The position numbers and the translations under genes were made by a program. This document shows positions 45,816 to 55,024 of a DNA stretch of 64,000 nucleotides, piece after piece. The notes beneath the pieces were generated by a model that did not search any database, was not told the origin of the DNA, and was given only the letters and a program-made list of their open reading frames with translations. Origin of the DNA: Microbacterium sp. EST19A (GTDB taxonomy: Bacteria > Actinomycetota > Actinomycetes > Actinomycetales > Microbacteriaceae). The stretch is from the NCBI RefSeq assembly GCF_019969685.1, contig NZ_JAHXYZ010000002.1, forward strand, positions 930,001 through 994,000, given 5' to 3'. Each line of letters starts with the position of its first letter. The stretch's first letter is position 1.

Positions 45816-47021
45816 GTGGAGATGTCCGAGCTGCGAGCGCTGCTGACCCCCGAAGGGCTCGCGCTCCTTGACGAGGTGGGGCTGATCGAGTCGACCGCCG
45901 ACGTCGCACGCACGGTCTCGCGGCTGCGGGCGGCCGGGCACTCCCCCGATCTTGTCTCGGCGGTGGTCGGCCAGGCGCATCTGCGCTCCCGGGCGACCGC
46001 GAAGTTCGGCGCGTTCGCCGCACGGATGCTCTTCACCCGTGCCGGTCTCGAGCAGGCGACACGGCTCGCGGTCGCGGCGCGGCATGCGCAGCGGATCCGC
46101 AGCGCCGGCATCACCCGCGTCGCCGACCTCGGCTGCGGTATCGGCGGCGACGCCCTCGCCTTCGCGGGTGCGGGTCTCGACGTGCTGGCGGTCGACGCCG
46201 ACGAGGTCACCTCCGTCATCGCGGCCTACAACCTCGCACCGTTCGGCGACGCGGCCGTCGTGCGCCACGGGACAGCCGAGAGCACACTCTCCTCGGGCAC
46301 CGAACCCGGCGCAGTCTGGATGGATCCTGCCCGTCGCACCGCGGGCCACAGCGAGACCCGTCGCGTCTCCGCCGATGACTACTCGCCCTCGCTGGACTGG
46401 GCGTTCGACGTCGCGGCACGCCGGCCCACCGGCATCAAGCTCGGTCCGGCGCACGACCGCGACGCGCTCCCCGACGACGACGAGGCCCAGTGGGTGAGCG
46501 CCGACGGCAGCGTCGTCGAGCTCGTCGTGTGGAGCGGGGCCCTCGCGCGCGAGGGTGTGCGCCGCGCGGCTCTCGTGATCCGCGGCGAGCGCTCCCATGA
46601 GCTCACGTCGAGCGGAGACGCCGACGACGTGCCCGTCCGCGCGCTCGGAGCCTTCCTGCACGAGCCCGACGGGGCCGTCATCCGCGCACGCCTGATCGGC
46701 GACGTCGCACGAAGCCTCGACGCCGGCATGCTCGACGAGCACATCGCCTACCTGACCTCGGATGCCGCCCTGACGAGCCCCTTCGTGCAGTCGTTCCGCG
46801 TGCGCGAGACGATGCCCGCGAATCCCAAGGCGATCAGCGCCGTGCTGAAGGCCAACGGGATCGGTCGGCTGGAGATCAAGAAGCGCGGCGTCGACATCGA
46901 CCCCGCGGCGTTCCGGAAGAAGCTGACCCTGCGTGGCGACGAAGAGGCCACGCTCATCCTCGTACGCATCGGCGACCAGCGCCGCGCGATCCTCGCCGAT
47001 CGCGTGCCCGCGTTCGGCTGA
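45816..47021 (+). CDS. Class I SAM methyltransferase with THUMP-like domain
   Basis: A 401-residue protein. The SAM-binding motif is VADLGCGIGGDALAFA (about residue 105) with VDADE after it, and VWMDPARRT in the position of the catalytic N/D-PP-Y motif. A C-terminal THUMP-like domain (about 330-395, IKKRGVDIDPAAFRKKL) suggests RNA or nucleotide substrates. It is conserved in actinobacteria but, as far as I know, not assigned a target. Start GTG at 45816 or the ATG two codons on. Confidence 0.82.
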   Translation: MEMSELRALLTPEGLALLDEVGLIESTADVARTVSRLRAAGHSPDLVSAVVGQAHLRSRATAKFGAFAARMLFTRAGLEQATRLAVAARHAQRIRSAGITRVADLGCGIGGDALAFAGAGLDVLAVDADEVTSVIAAYNLAPFGDAAVVRHGTAESTLSSGTEPGAVWMDPARRTAGHSETRRVSADDYSPSLDWAFDVAARRPTGIKLGPAHDRDALPDDDEAQWVSADGSVVELVVWSGALAREGVRRAALVIRGERSHELTSSGDADDVPVRALGAFLHEPDGAVIRARLIGDVARSLDAGMLDEHIAYLTSDAALTSPFVQSFRVRETMPANPKAISAVLKANGIGRLEIKKRGVDIDPAAFRKKLTLRGDEEATLILVRIGDQRRAILADRVPAFG

Positions 47022-47027
47022 TCGCGC

Positions 47028-48254
47028 TCACCCCGGGGGTTCGCTCGGCACGGTCTCTTCGAGCGGGTCGCCGTCGTCTCCGCCCAGCGTGACCCTGTCG
47101 CCCGGGTTCGGGAACGAGACGGTCTGGGCGATCGTGAGGTAGGGCGTCCGGTCCTGCGTGTTCTGGACCCGGAGGTTCCAGGTCGTCGGCACCCCGTCGG
47201 CGGTTCCCTCGACGTCGGTGGACACGCCCCGCCCCGCCGCGTCGATGTCCGCGCTGCACACGGTCCTCCCGTCGACGCCGTCGACGATCATGCAGTACTC
47301 CACGAACGAGTCGCCCTCCGAGAAACGGGTGCCCAACCACACGGGCTCGCTCTGGAACTCGCCGACGATCAGCAGACCGGCGTTGAATCCCTCTGAGATG
47401 AGCGCGGTCGCGCGGTCGCGCTCCGCGCCGCGGAACTGACTGATCATCGCGAGATCCGGTGACCACCGCTGGATGGAGACCATCGGCTCGCCGGTCGTCG
47501 AGAGCATCAGGTAAGCGTTCACACTGGCGCCCGGAGCCACCCCGGACTCGGCATCGCTGCCGGCGTTCGGCGGCACCATCACCGACGCCGACAGGCCGAA
47601 GGGACGGGTGTCCGCGGCGTCCTGACATGCCTCCGACGATGCCTGAGCGATGTCGATCACCAGGCAGGCCTGCTCGCCGCCGTCCTTCGTCGCGTACCAG
47701 GCCACGGCGTCTTCATCCTGCCCGACCGCGAGCAGACTGCCGGCGTCGTAGTCGCCCTCCTGATAGAGCTCCGTCCGTCGCTCCTGCTGATCCGTCGTCA
47801 GGACGACGGTCCCGGCGGGCTGGCCGAAGAACACCCAGCCGGCACCCACGCCGATCGCCAGCAGCAGAGCGGATGCCGCGGCCGGCACCCACCACCGACG
47901 GAGCAGTCTCGATGCGGTCCGCGAGCGCGGAGTCCCCGATTCCTCGGCGCCGGAGTCCGGGATGCGAACACCATCCGACCCCGATTCCCGGGTCCCTGAG
48001 CCGGTCGAAGCGCCGGGAACGGGGACATCGACCGGGGCGCCGCGCCGCCGGTCGATGTCGAACGGAACCGCGTCGACGATCCCGATCTCGACCGGCGGAG
48101 CCTCGGACGGTGCGACCGTCTCCTCCTGCCCCGCACGCTCGAGGTCGCGGAGCCGCCTCGCTTCGGCATCCGTCAGTGCACCGTCGCGTCCGTAGGCCTT
48201 CCGCTGCAGCGCGCGCAGCTCGTCGGGGTCAGTCGCCGCCGGCACCGGTCTCAC
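47028..48254 (-). CDS. Single-pass membrane protein, tandem paralogue B
   Basis: Up to 408 residues. The cytoplasmic N-terminus has LRALQRKAYGRDGALTDAEA, the same motif as in its upstream neighbour, then a Ser/Pro-rich linker with a copy of the TGAGCC-type motif, one membrane helix (WWVPAAASALLLAIG) and an external domain. The external part holds two weak repeats of the form YDAGS-AV-W-AT-(A)CLVID. I do not recognise a named family. GTG at 48254 overlaps the neighbour by 26 bases; a later GTG at 48245 is possible. Confidence 0.72.
   Translation of the reverse strand: MRPVPAATDPDELRALQRKAYGRDGALTDAEARRLRDLERAGQEETVAPSEAPPVEIGIVDAVPFDIDRRRGAPVDVPVPGASTGSGTRESGSDGVRIPDSGAEESGTPRSRTASRLLRRWWVPAAASALLLAIGVGAGWVFFGQPAGTVVLTTDQQERRTELYQEGDYDAGSLLAVGQDEDAVAWYATKDGGEQACLVIDIAQASSEACQDAADTRPFGLSASVMVPPNAGSDAESGVAPGASVNAYLMLSTTGEPMVSIQRWSPDLAMISQFRGAERDRATALISEGFNAGLLIVGEFQSEPVWLGTRFSEGDSFVEYCMIVDGVDGRTVCSADIDAAGRGVSTDVEGTADGVPTTWNLRVQNTQDRTPYLTIAQTVSFPNPGDRVTLGGDDGDPLEETVPSEPPG
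47994..48010 (+). repeat. Copy of the TGAGCC(T/G)GTCGAAG motif
   Basis: ccctgagccggtcgaag in the disordered linker region of paralogue B. Confidence 0.5.
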
Positions 48255-49359
48255 CTCGCTCGCGAGTGATCACCAGGTAGGTCGGCCCCGTGTTGGGCGA
48301 CATCTCGAACGTCGTCGCCTGGCCGCTCACCGGGTCGACGACATTGAGCACGAGCCCCGATTCCTGGTCCATCATCGTCTGCGCATCAGCGCAGACCCGG
48401 GGCGACGATTCGCTCGCGCCGTCGTAGATCAGACACTGCGCCTGCGAGTCGATCACCGTGGCGGTCCAGACCGGCACGCCACCGTCGTAGCCGGCCACCC
48501 AGATCGAGTTCGGATCGTAGCCGTCTTCGGCGAGCCGTGCAGCGATCCTCGTCTCCTCCTCGCTGGCATACGTGATGGACGAGGTGCCGGGCGTCTGGTC
48601 CCAGGAGTCCATCCGCACGACGGGTTCGCCTGAGGGCGCGAAGAAGACCGAGGCCATGACCTCGCGCCGCGCCGCCTCGCTGACCTCCACGAGGAGCTGG
48701 CCGAAGATCCCGTCCTCTTCGACGACCTCGGTCGGCTGACAGCTCGGCCGGGTCCGTTCGCCGTTGCTCAGGATGATGCAGGTCTTCTCCCGCTCGTCCT
48801 GCGTGGCCATCCAGACGACGACCCCGTCCTCGGCGGCGACCGCCCGCACCGATCCGGAGTCGTAGACCCCCTCCGCGAGAAGGGCGGTCTGCCATTCCTG
48901 CTGCTCCGGGGAGAGTGCGATGGACGGCATGATCACGCGGCCGAACGCGAGCCAGCCGATGCCCACGCCCACAGCGAGCACCACGACGGCGGCGAGCGTG
49001 AGAGGGCGCCACAGCGCCCGGATCGACGACAGAGCGGATGCCGAGGGAGGCGCTTCCTCGGCCCCTTCCGCGGGCTCGGCGGGCTCGGCGGGCTCGGCGG
49101 GTGCGAAACCCGGGGCGGTCGCGATGGCGGTCGGTTCGGGAGCAGCGGCACGAAAGCTGCGAGCCTCGATCGGCGCGGTGGCGACGCGCTCAGGAGCCGA
49201 GGGCTCGCGTCGATCCGCGGGCGCCGTCTCACGATGCTCCGGCACGCGAGCCTGGAGATCGGTCAGACGGTCGGCCTCTCCCGGAGACAGCTCGCCGCCG
49301 CGCCCGTACGCCCGCACCTGCAGTGCGCGCATCTCCGCGAGCTCGTCGGCGTCCAGCAT
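48229..49359 (-). CDS. Single-pass membrane protein, tandem paralogue A
   Basis: A 376-residue protein with the same plan as the following gene: MLDADELAEMRALQVRAYG, an Ala/Glu/Pro low-complexity linker (AEPAEPAEPAEGAEE), one membrane helix (LTLAAVVVLAVGVGIGWLAFG) and an external domain with two repeats, YDSGSVRAVAAEDGVVVW-AT and YDPNSIWVAGYDGGVPVW-AT, each ending in CI(I/Y). The first repeat unit also recurs in paralogue B, so four related copies exist. Function unknown; it follows the short DUF gene after tsaD with four bases between. Confidence 0.72.
   Translation of the reverse strand: MLDADELAEMRALQVRAYGRGGELSPGEADRLTDLQARVPEHRETAPADRREPSAPERVATAPIEARSFRAAAPEPTAIATAPGFAPAEPAEPAEPAEGAEEAPPSASALSSIRALWRPLTLAAVVVLAVGVGIGWLAFGRVIMPSIALSPEQQEWQTALLAEGVYDSGSVRAVAAEDGVVVWMATQDEREKTCIILSNGERTRPSCQPTEVVEEDGIFGQLLVEVSEAARREVMASVFFAPSGEPVVRMDSWDQTPGTSSITYASEEETRIAARLAEDGYDPNSIWVAGYDGGVPVWTATVIDSQAQCLIYDGASESSPRVCADAQTMMDQESGLVLNVVDPVSGQATTFEMSPNTGPTYLVITRERGETGAGGD
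49071..49097. repeat. 9-base tandem repeat cgggctcgg
   Basis: Three full copies of cgggctcgg and a partial fourth, encoding the Pro-Ala-Glu run of paralogue A. Probably a slippage-prone repeat. Confidence 0.7.
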
Positions 49360-49363
49360 GGGA

Positions 49364-49852
49364 CTACCCGAGCCGCTCGAACTGCATGCCGGCCCAGACG
49401 AGCCAGCCCAGGCTGTAGACGGTCGCACAGAGGCCGAGGACGAGCGCCCAGCGCGCGATCACGCGGCTCTCGACCGGGCGCCGCAGCGACATGATCGCGG
49501 CGACCACCGAGACGACCGCCACCGGGATGCCCCACCCCACGAAGAACGAGGCGCCGAGCGCGACGATCGCGGCGAGGAGCGCCCAGGGCGCCAGTCGGGT
49601 GTCGTCGATCGCGGCGGTGTCGGTCGTCGGCTCCCAGTCGGTGTCGTCGACCGCGTCGATGTCGGGGCCGCTCACCACCACGGGTTCGATGCCGACCGGG
49701 CCGGTCGGCAGCTTCGTGTAGCCGTCGCGGCGAGCGCCGGGGATCCTCGTCGCTCCCACCGGTCGCTCGACCTCGCCGCTGGGGCGCTCGATACTCGTGC
49801 GCGGGGGCGGAACCGACCCTTCCGCCTCGGGCGTGCGCGGCACGTCGGTCAC
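49364..49852 (-). CDS. DUF4190-like two-helix membrane protein
   Basis: A 162-residue protein with a disordered 90-residue N-terminus ([27 protein letters not shown]) and two hydrophobic segments ([19 protein letters not shown] and [19 protein letters not shown]) joined by a basic loop ([13 protein letters not shown]). The plan resembles DUF4190-type proteins. GTG start at 49852 overlaps the tsaD stop by four bases. Confidence 0.68.
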   Translation of the reverse strand: MTDVPRTPEAEGSVPPPRTSIERPSGEVERPVGATRIPGARRDGYTKLPTGPVGIEPVVVSGPDIDAVDDTDWEPTTDTAAIDDTRLAPWALLAAIVALGASFFVGWGIPVAVVSVVAAIMSLRRPVESRVIARWALVLGLCATVYSLGWLVWAGMQFERLG

Positions 49853-50928
49853 GCCGGCACCGCTTCGGCGATCTGGATCTCGGTGACGGGGAGGGTCGAG
49901 TCCGCGCCGAAGGCGAGAGTCGAGGGCCGGCGCCCCGAGACGATCAGCTCGGCGGCCAGCGCCGCGATCATCGCACCGTTGTCGGTGCACAGCGAGAGGG
50001 GCGGGATGCGCACGGTCACGCCCGCCGCCTCGGCACGCTGCAGGGCGACCTCGCGCAGGCGTCGGTTGGCGATCACCCCGCCGCCGAGCAGCAGTCGCGG
50101 CACACCGAGATCCGTGCAGGCGGCGAGCGCCTTGGTCACCAGCACGTCGACGACGGCCTCGCGGAAGCTCGCCGCGACATCCGCGACGGGGAGCTCCGCA
50201 GCGCCGTCCGCGTTCTCGGCCTCGAAGCGCTCGACCCAGCGGGCGACCGCGGTCTTCAGTCCGGAGAACGAGAAGTCGTAGCGGTGCTTCGCGAGATCCG
50301 AGGCGCGGGAGAGCCCGCGGGGGAACCGGATGGCATCCGGATCGCCGTCGCGCGCCGCGCGGTCGATCTCGGGGCCGCCGGGATACGGCAGCGACAGGAG
50401 CCGGGCGACCTTGTCGAAGGCCTCGCCGGCCGCGTCGTCCATGGTCTCGCCGAGCAGCTCGACATCGGTGGTGAGGTCGCGCACGTGCAGCAGCGAGGTG
50501 TGGCCTCCGGAGACCAGCAGGGCGATGGTCGGATACTCGAGCGGTTCGGCATCCGGCGTCAGGATGTCGGCGGCGATGTGCCCGACGAGATGGTTCACGG
50601 CATACAGCGGCTTGTCGAGCGAGACCGCGAGACCCTTGGCCGCACCGACGCCGACCATGAGAGCACCGGCGAGACCGGGGCCGCTGGTCACCGCCACCGC
50701 GTCGAGGTCGTCGAGACCGACGCCCGCCTCGGCGAGAGCGGCATCGATCGAAGGCTGCAGCGCCTCGAGGTGCGCACGGGCGGCCACCTCGGGCACGACG
50801 CCGCCGAAGCGGGCGTGCTCGTCCATGCTCGACGCGATGGTGTTCGAGAGGAGCGTGCGTCCGCGCACGATGCCGATGCCGGTCTCGTCGCAGCTCGTCT
50901 CGATGCCGAGCACCAGGGGCTCACTCAT
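49849..50928 (-). CDS. tsaD: tRNA t6A threonylcarbamoyltransferase TsaD
   Basis: A 359-residue protein of the ASKHA fold, which transfers threonylcarbamoyl to A37 of ANN-decoding tRNAs. GIETSCDET opens the protein, metal-binding His are in NHLVGH, and [12 protein letters not shown] and [12 protein letters not shown] mark the nucleotide site. It overlaps rimI by four bases and works with TsaB and TsaE, both in this window. Confidence 0.96.
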   Translation of the reverse strand: MSEPLVLGIETSCDETGIGIVRGRTLLSNTIASSMDEHARFGGVVPEVAARAHLEALQPSIDAALAEAGVGLDDLDAVAVTSGPGLAGALMVGVGAAKGLAVSLDKPLYAVNHLVGHIAADILTPDAEPLEYPTIALLVSGGHTSLLHVRDLTTDVELLGETMDDAAGEAFDKVARLLSLPYPGGPEIDRAARDGDPDAIRFPRGLSRASDLAKHRYDFSFSGLKTAVARWVERFEAENADGAAELPVADVAASFREAVVDVLVTKALAACTDLGVPRLLLGGGVIANRRLREVALQRAEAAGVTVRIPPLSLCTDNGAMIAALAAELIVSGRRPSTLAFGADSTLPVTEIQIAEAVPA

Positions 50929-51413
50929 GCGTTCGCCTCCTCCGGCTCATCGGCGGCCCGCGGCTGCCGTCGCAGATCGCTCCGCATCACGATCGCGTCC
51001 ACGTCGTCGGGCTGATAGTAGCGAGGCCGCCTGCCGATCTCCTCGAAGCCCTCGGCGAGGTAGAGTCCCGCCGCGGTCGGGTTGTCGGCCCTGACCTCCA
51101 GGAAGATCTCGCGCGCTCCGCGCTCCCGTGCTGCCGCCAGCAGCGCCCGCAGCAGGGCCCGCCCTCTCCCCTGCCCCCGGTGCTCGGCGAGGAGGGCGAT
51201 GGTCTGGATGTCGGCATCCGGACTCCCCTGCAGTGCACGCACGCCCCCGTAGCCGATCACGACGCCCTCGTGCTCGTCGACGAGATACTGCCCGTGCGGG
51301 CTGGCGAGCTCGGCGGCCATGGTCTCGGGGCTCCACGCATCAGTCGGGAACGATCGGTCCTCGATCCGCATGATGGCGGCGAGATCGGCGGAGGTGGCTG
51401 CGCGGAGGGTCAC
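50925..51413 (-). CDS. rimI: Ribosomal protein S18 alanine N-acetyltransferase
   Basis: A 162-residue GNAT acetyltransferase. [13 protein letters not shown], the acetyl-CoA loop [14 protein letters not shown] and [19 protein letters not shown] follow the RimI pattern. RimI acetylates the N-terminus of ribosomal protein S18 in E. coli; in many genomes it sits between tsaB and tsaD as here. GTG start at 51413 overlaps the tsaB stop by four bases. Confidence 0.92.
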   Translation of the reverse strand: MTLRAATSADLAAIMRIEDRSFPTDAWSPETMAAELASPHGQYLVDEHEGVVIGYGGVRALQGSPDADIQTIALLAEHRGQGRGRALLRALLAAARERGAREIFLEVRADNPTAAGLYLAEGFEEIGRRPRYYQPDDVDAIVMRSDLRRQPRAADEPEEANA

Positions 51414-52027
51414 GATCCGACCTTCTTGGGGGCTCCGGGCAGCGTGACGTCGGGATGCCGCATGTACAGGGGCTCGTCGCCGGCGAGGGTGCGACCCGCG
51501 GCGAGCGCTCGCGCGCCGACCCGGGCCAGATCGACGGCGGAGAGCGCGGCGACATCGATGCGGCGGATGCCGGCCAGGTGCGCGTCGGCATCCACGGCCT
51601 TCACCAGGACGGTGTCGGCCAGGACCTGCGGGAGGCCGTCGGCGTCCGCGCCGTCGAACACCGTGATCGCGACCTCGCGTCGGCGGGCGTCCGTGACGAT
51701 CGCGAACGGCCCCTTCTCGGTCTCGAGGGCGGTGAGGGCGGCGGCGAGATGACTGGGGACGGCGACGACCGGGAGCCCCCGGCCGAGGGCGAACGCGCGC
51801 GCCGCGGCGATGCCGATACGGAGACCGGTGAAGGGCCCTGGGCCCATGCCCGCGACGACGTGCGTGATGTCTCCGGGAGCCGCCTCCTCGAGCACCTCGG
51901 CGAGGAGGACGCCGATGACCTCGGCATGTCCGAGGGGATCCGTCGTCGCCGCCTCGGCGCGTCGCGTCCCGTCGGAATCGATGAGCGCGACGGCGGTGCC
52001 CAGGGAGGTGTCGACGGCGAGGATCAC
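51410..52027 (-). CDS. tsaB: tRNA t6A dimerisation subunit TsaB
   Basis: A 205-residue ASKHA-fold protein with ILAVDTSLGTAVAL at the start and GPGPFTGLRIGIAAARAFA, diagnostic of TsaB. It lacks its own catalytic site and forms a complex with TsaD. Its start overlaps the stop of the GGDEF-like membrane protein by four bases. Confidence 0.95.
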   Translation of the reverse strand: MILAVDTSLGTAVALIDSDGTRRAEAATTDPLGHAEVIGVLLAEVLEEAAPGDITHVVAGMGPGPFTGLRIGIAAARAFALGRGLPVVAVPSHLAAALTALETEKGPFAIVTDARRREVAITVFDGADADGLPQVLADTVLVKAVDADAHLAGIRRIDVAALSAVDLARVGARALAAGRTLAGDEPLYMRHPDVTLPGAPKKVGS

Positions 52028-53223
52028 CCTTCCAGGGTAGTCCGGGCCGAGGGGGCTCTGCTCGATACCGCCTCGAGCTCGGATGCCGGCACATCGAGGG
52101 CCGTCGCCTGCTTCCAGCGGTCGCCGCCGCCCTCCCGGGCTCGCACCGCCGCCGCCCCCGCGCCGGTGGCCAGCACGTCGTAGTCGAAGCCGAGCACCGT
52201 CACCAGCGCCCAGCCGATGCTCGCGGAGGCGCGGATGCCGTGCACGGGTGCATCCCGTTCGATGATCGAGACCCGGTTGAGGATGTCGCGGATGTGGAAC
52301 TGGACCGCCTCCTCACCGCCCCGGATCAGCACGATCGCCCGCGCGTCGTCGATCCGCACCGCGTCGGCCGCGGCGGGAAGCGCCTCCTGGACGTCGTCGT
52401 GGAAGCGGTCGGCGATCATGGCGAAGGCCGACCCTGTCGAGGCCTCGCGCAGATCGGCGGGATCGTCGAGGCGCACGTCGAGGATCGACCAGCTCTGCTC
52501 GTTCTGGGCCTGCGCCTTCTGCAGCCGCCGTCGCAGCCCGGCGATCGCCGCAGCGGTGCCGGTCGGAGCGATGCCGTCCGCGCGCACCGTCAGGACGAGG
52601 GTGAAGGCGGCGCAGGTGCTGACGACGAGTGTGCCGACCGCGTTCATGCCCCGCAGCGCGCTGAGCTGGGCGGCCGTGTTCGCCGCGTCGGTGACCAGGG
52701 CCGACGCGCCGCTGGCGACGGCGACGAGGAAGAGCGCGCACGATGCCAGGGCGAGCGGCATCGTGATGTCACGCGCAGCAGGCCTGCCCCGCCACAGCTC
52801 GTACGCCACGAGTGCCGCGAAGATCCCGCTCGCCAGGAAGACCGAGTGGAACGCCAGCAGGTACCACGGCGAATCCGCGGTCACCACCAGAGCTGTCGGC
52901 GCGGCAGCCGCGAAGAGGGCCACCGGCCACCAGGGGGTGCGACGACCTCGGTACATCCGCAGGCCGATCCAGACCAGGGGCTCGAACGAGAGCAGCAGCC
53001 CGGAGGCCGCGCCGCGCAGGGCCTGCTCGCCCGTCTGCTGCCCGGCCAACCAGAGATAGGCCCCGAGCACGCCGAGTCCGAAGGCGGCACCCCACGTCAC
53101 GGTCGCGCGGCTCGGTCGTGCCAACGTCGCGAGCCCGAACACCAGCGCGGCGAGCACGGTCACGACCGCGACCATGCTGGTGGTGACATCGACTGCCACC
53201 GGTACGAGTGCCAACGCGCTCAC
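52024..53223 (-). CDS. Membrane protein with degenerate GGDEF-like domain
   Basis: A 399-residue protein. Residues about 1-215 form six to eight membrane segments; the rest (about 225-375) follows the GGDEF fold: the LRRRL start, ILDVRLDD where LLDIDDFK is expected, and ASASIGWA near the end. The catalytic R-x-G-G-D-E-F segment is replaced by R290-I-D-D-A-R295, so it cannot make cyclic di-GMP by the known mechanism. It may bind a nucleotide or serve as a structural output. It is encoded between the kinase and tsaB with four-base overlaps on both sides. Confidence 0.7.
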   Translation of the reverse strand: MSALALVPVAVDVTTSMVAVVTVLAALVFGLATLARPSRATVTWGAAFGLGVLGAYLWLAGQQTGEQALRGAASGLLLSFEPLVWIGLRMYRGRRTPWWPVALFAAAAPTALVVTADSPWYLLAFHSVFLASGIFAALVAYELWRGRPAARDITMPLALASCALFLVAVASGASALVTDAANTAAQLSALRGMNAVGTLVVSTCAAFTLVLTVRADGIAPTGTAAAIAGLRRRLQKAQAQNEQSWSILDVRLDDPADLREASTGSAFAMIADRFHDDVQEALPAAADAVRIDDARAIVLIRGGEEAVQFHIRDILNRVSIIERDAPVHGIRASASIGWALVTVLGFDYDVLATGAGAAAVRAREGGGDRWKQATALDVPASELEAVSSRAPSARTTLEG

Positions 53224-54821
53224 GCCAGGACCTCCTTCACCCGCCGAGGCGGGAATCGCAGGGTGACGACCGTGCCGACACCGATGCTGCTCTCGACCCG
53301 GATGCTGCCCTCGTGCGCCTCGACGATGGCCCGGGCGATGCCCATACCGAGCCCGGTGCCGGCGACTCCGGCGAGCACCGCGCGATCCGTGCGGAAATAC
53401 GGCTCGAAGACGCGGGACAGCTCGTCCGCGGCGATCCCGGTCCCGGTGTCGGTCACGACGAGTTCCGCCTGCTTGTCTCCGGTCCAGCCGAGGCGCACGG
53501 CGATGCGCCCGCCGGCCGGCGTGTACTTCACGGCGTTGCTCAGCAGGTTGTCCAGCACCTGGCGGAGCCGGAAGGCGTCGCCGTAGATCACGAGACGCTC
53601 GGCCCCGCTGATGTCCAGTTCCTGCCTGCTGCCCGAGATGAGAGGCGCGTACGACGCCGCCGACTCCTCGACCACCTCCCGCAGATCGACCGGCTCGAAG
53701 GGCTCTTCCGGCGCCCTCCGGGTGGTCTCGAGCGTGCTGGCCACGAGATTCTCCATGCGCTCCCCGGCGTTCGCGATGACTCCGAGCTGCGCGGTGACCT
53801 GGGGCGGAAGGTCCTCCCGCTCGAGCAGCAGGTCCACATGGCCGATGATGGCGGTCAGCGGATTGCGCAGCTCGTGCGACACGACCGCGCCGAGCGCGCG
53901 CCGCTCCTCCGCCGCCTCCATCAGCTCGGTCACGTCGTCGATCACGACCAGGGTGATGCGCTTCCCCTCGGTCGCACTCGCGATCGTCCGCGTGCTCACC
54001 TGCAGTGCGCGCCAGTGCCCCGCGCCGTCGAACAGCCAGACGCGCTCGTCCTGCAGCTGCTCTCCGCTCGCGGCCCGCGCGAGGGTGGTGCGGGCCGGAG
54101 GCACGGCCGACCCGCGCCGTCGGTCGTACTCGACCGCGGTCGACGGCAGCGCCTCTCCGTAGCGATCGCGGCCGTACAGGGCGCGGTACGCGTCGTTCAT
54201 CTGCATGACCCGGCCGTCGTCGTCGACCACGACGAGGGCGACCCCGAGGGCGTCGATGACCTGGGTCACCCGTCGCTGGTTCGTCTCCGCACGCTCGGCC
54301 GCACGGTTCACCTGCTCCGATCGCCGCTCCAGCAGGCGCCGCGCGGCTCGCGAGCGCTGCGCGCCGATCCGCACGGTGACGCCGAGGAAGCTCAGGGTGA
54401 TGATGACGGTGAGGACGCGCAACAGCACGTCGGCGGGCTCACCGTTCCGCTCGGAGAAGAGCACCAGGCATGCGGCGCTGAAGGCGACGCCGCCCAGCAC
54501 CCACGGCATGGTGAAGTAGGTGGCGAGCCAGGTGACGGGGAAGACCCAGAGGAGCCCGAGCCGGATGTCGGGTGCGTTGGTCGTCAGCCCGACGGCGAGG
54601 ACGTCGAGCAGCGGCAGGATGACGACCGCGCGGCGCGGCAGTCGGTGCCAGGGGACGGCGAAGGTCACCAGGGTCGTGACGACGACGAGCGCGAGCCCGG
54701 CGATCACCAGGGGCAGTCCCAGCGTCGTCGGCTTGAAGGCCGTGATCATCACGGCGATCGCAACGATGCTGCCCGTGAACACCAACTGCCATCGCCAGAT
54801 CGAGACGGTGCGGATCATCAT
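53220..54821 (-). CDS. Membrane PAS histidine kinase of the t6A locus
   Basis: A 533-residue sensor kinase with five or six membrane segments in the first 155 residues, a helical stalk, a PAS domain (about 185-300), the H-box VSHELRNPL with H316, N-box DNLLSNAVKYTP, and the G boxes DTGTGIA and GTGLGMGI. GGAGGG lies before the tandem ATG at 54821. Its probable partner is the winged-helix regulator at 55025, separated by a terminator; it overlaps the GGDEF-like gene by four bases. Confidence 0.9.
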   Translation of the reverse strand: MMIRTVSIWRWQLVFTGSIVAIAVMITAFKPTTLGLPLVIAGLALVVVTTLVTFAVPWHRLPRRAVVILPLLDVLAVGLTTNAPDIRLGLLWVFPVTWLATYFTMPWVLGGVAFSAACLVLFSERNGEPADVLLRVLTVIITLSFLGVTVRIGAQRSRAARRLLERRSEQVNRAAERAETNQRRVTQVIDALGVALVVVDDDGRVMQMNDAYRALYGRDRYGEALPSTAVEYDRRRGSAVPPARTTLARAASGEQLQDERVWLFDGAGHWRALQVSTRTIASATEGKRITLVVIDDVTELMEAAEERRALGAVVSHELRNPLTAIIGHVDLLLEREDLPPQVTAQLGVIANAGERMENLVASTLETTRRAPEEPFEPVDLREVVEESAASYAPLISGSRQELDISGAERLVIYGDAFRLRQVLDNLLSNAVKYTPAGGRIAVRLGWTGDKQAELVVTDTGTGIAADELSRVFEPYFRTDRAVLAGVAGTGLGMGIARAIVEAHEGSIRVESSIGVGTVVTLRFPPRRVKEVLA

Positions 54822-54846
54822 CGCCCGCCCTCCGGTCGATCCTCAG

Positions 54847-54869
54847 CTTTGACGCAAGATTACTCAAAG
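54847..54869. promoter_or_regulatory. Inverted repeat CTTTGA-N11-TCAAAG before the kinase gene
   Basis: Perfect 6-base arms (54847-54852, 54864-54869), just upstream of the kinase start, in the promoter region. A candidate operator for the nearby response regulator. Confidence 0.35.
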
Positions 54870-54937
54870 ATCGGGTCTCTGCGCTCTTCAGGCGGCATCC
54901 CGGCAATAGCATCCTGAGTGGGGGCTGACTCTGCGAC

Positions 54938-54986
54938 TGGGGATTCGCAGGCGCTGGGCCACGCGAGTGGGGATTCGCAGGCACTG
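54938..54986. repeat. Two direct repeats tggggattcgcaggc(g/a)ctg
   Basis: 19-base units at 54938-54956 and 54968-54986, period 30, one mismatch, right after the terminator of the regulator gene (minus-strand sense). Confidence 0.55.
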
Positions 54987-55013
54987 AGGCCGCGGCTGGG
55001 GAGCCGCGGCCTC
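54986..55013 (-). terminator. Terminator after the response regulator
   Basis: Perfect 12-base arms (54986-54997 and 55002-55013) with a gggg loop, 12 bases past the regulator stop. It separates the acpS-alr-tsaE-regulator transcript from the kinase. Confidence 0.75.
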
Positions 55014-55024
55014 ACCAGCACTCC

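Noticed and set aside
52024..53223. Active diguanylate cyclase
   Set aside because: The GGDEF signature is absent (R-I-D-D-A-R in its place).
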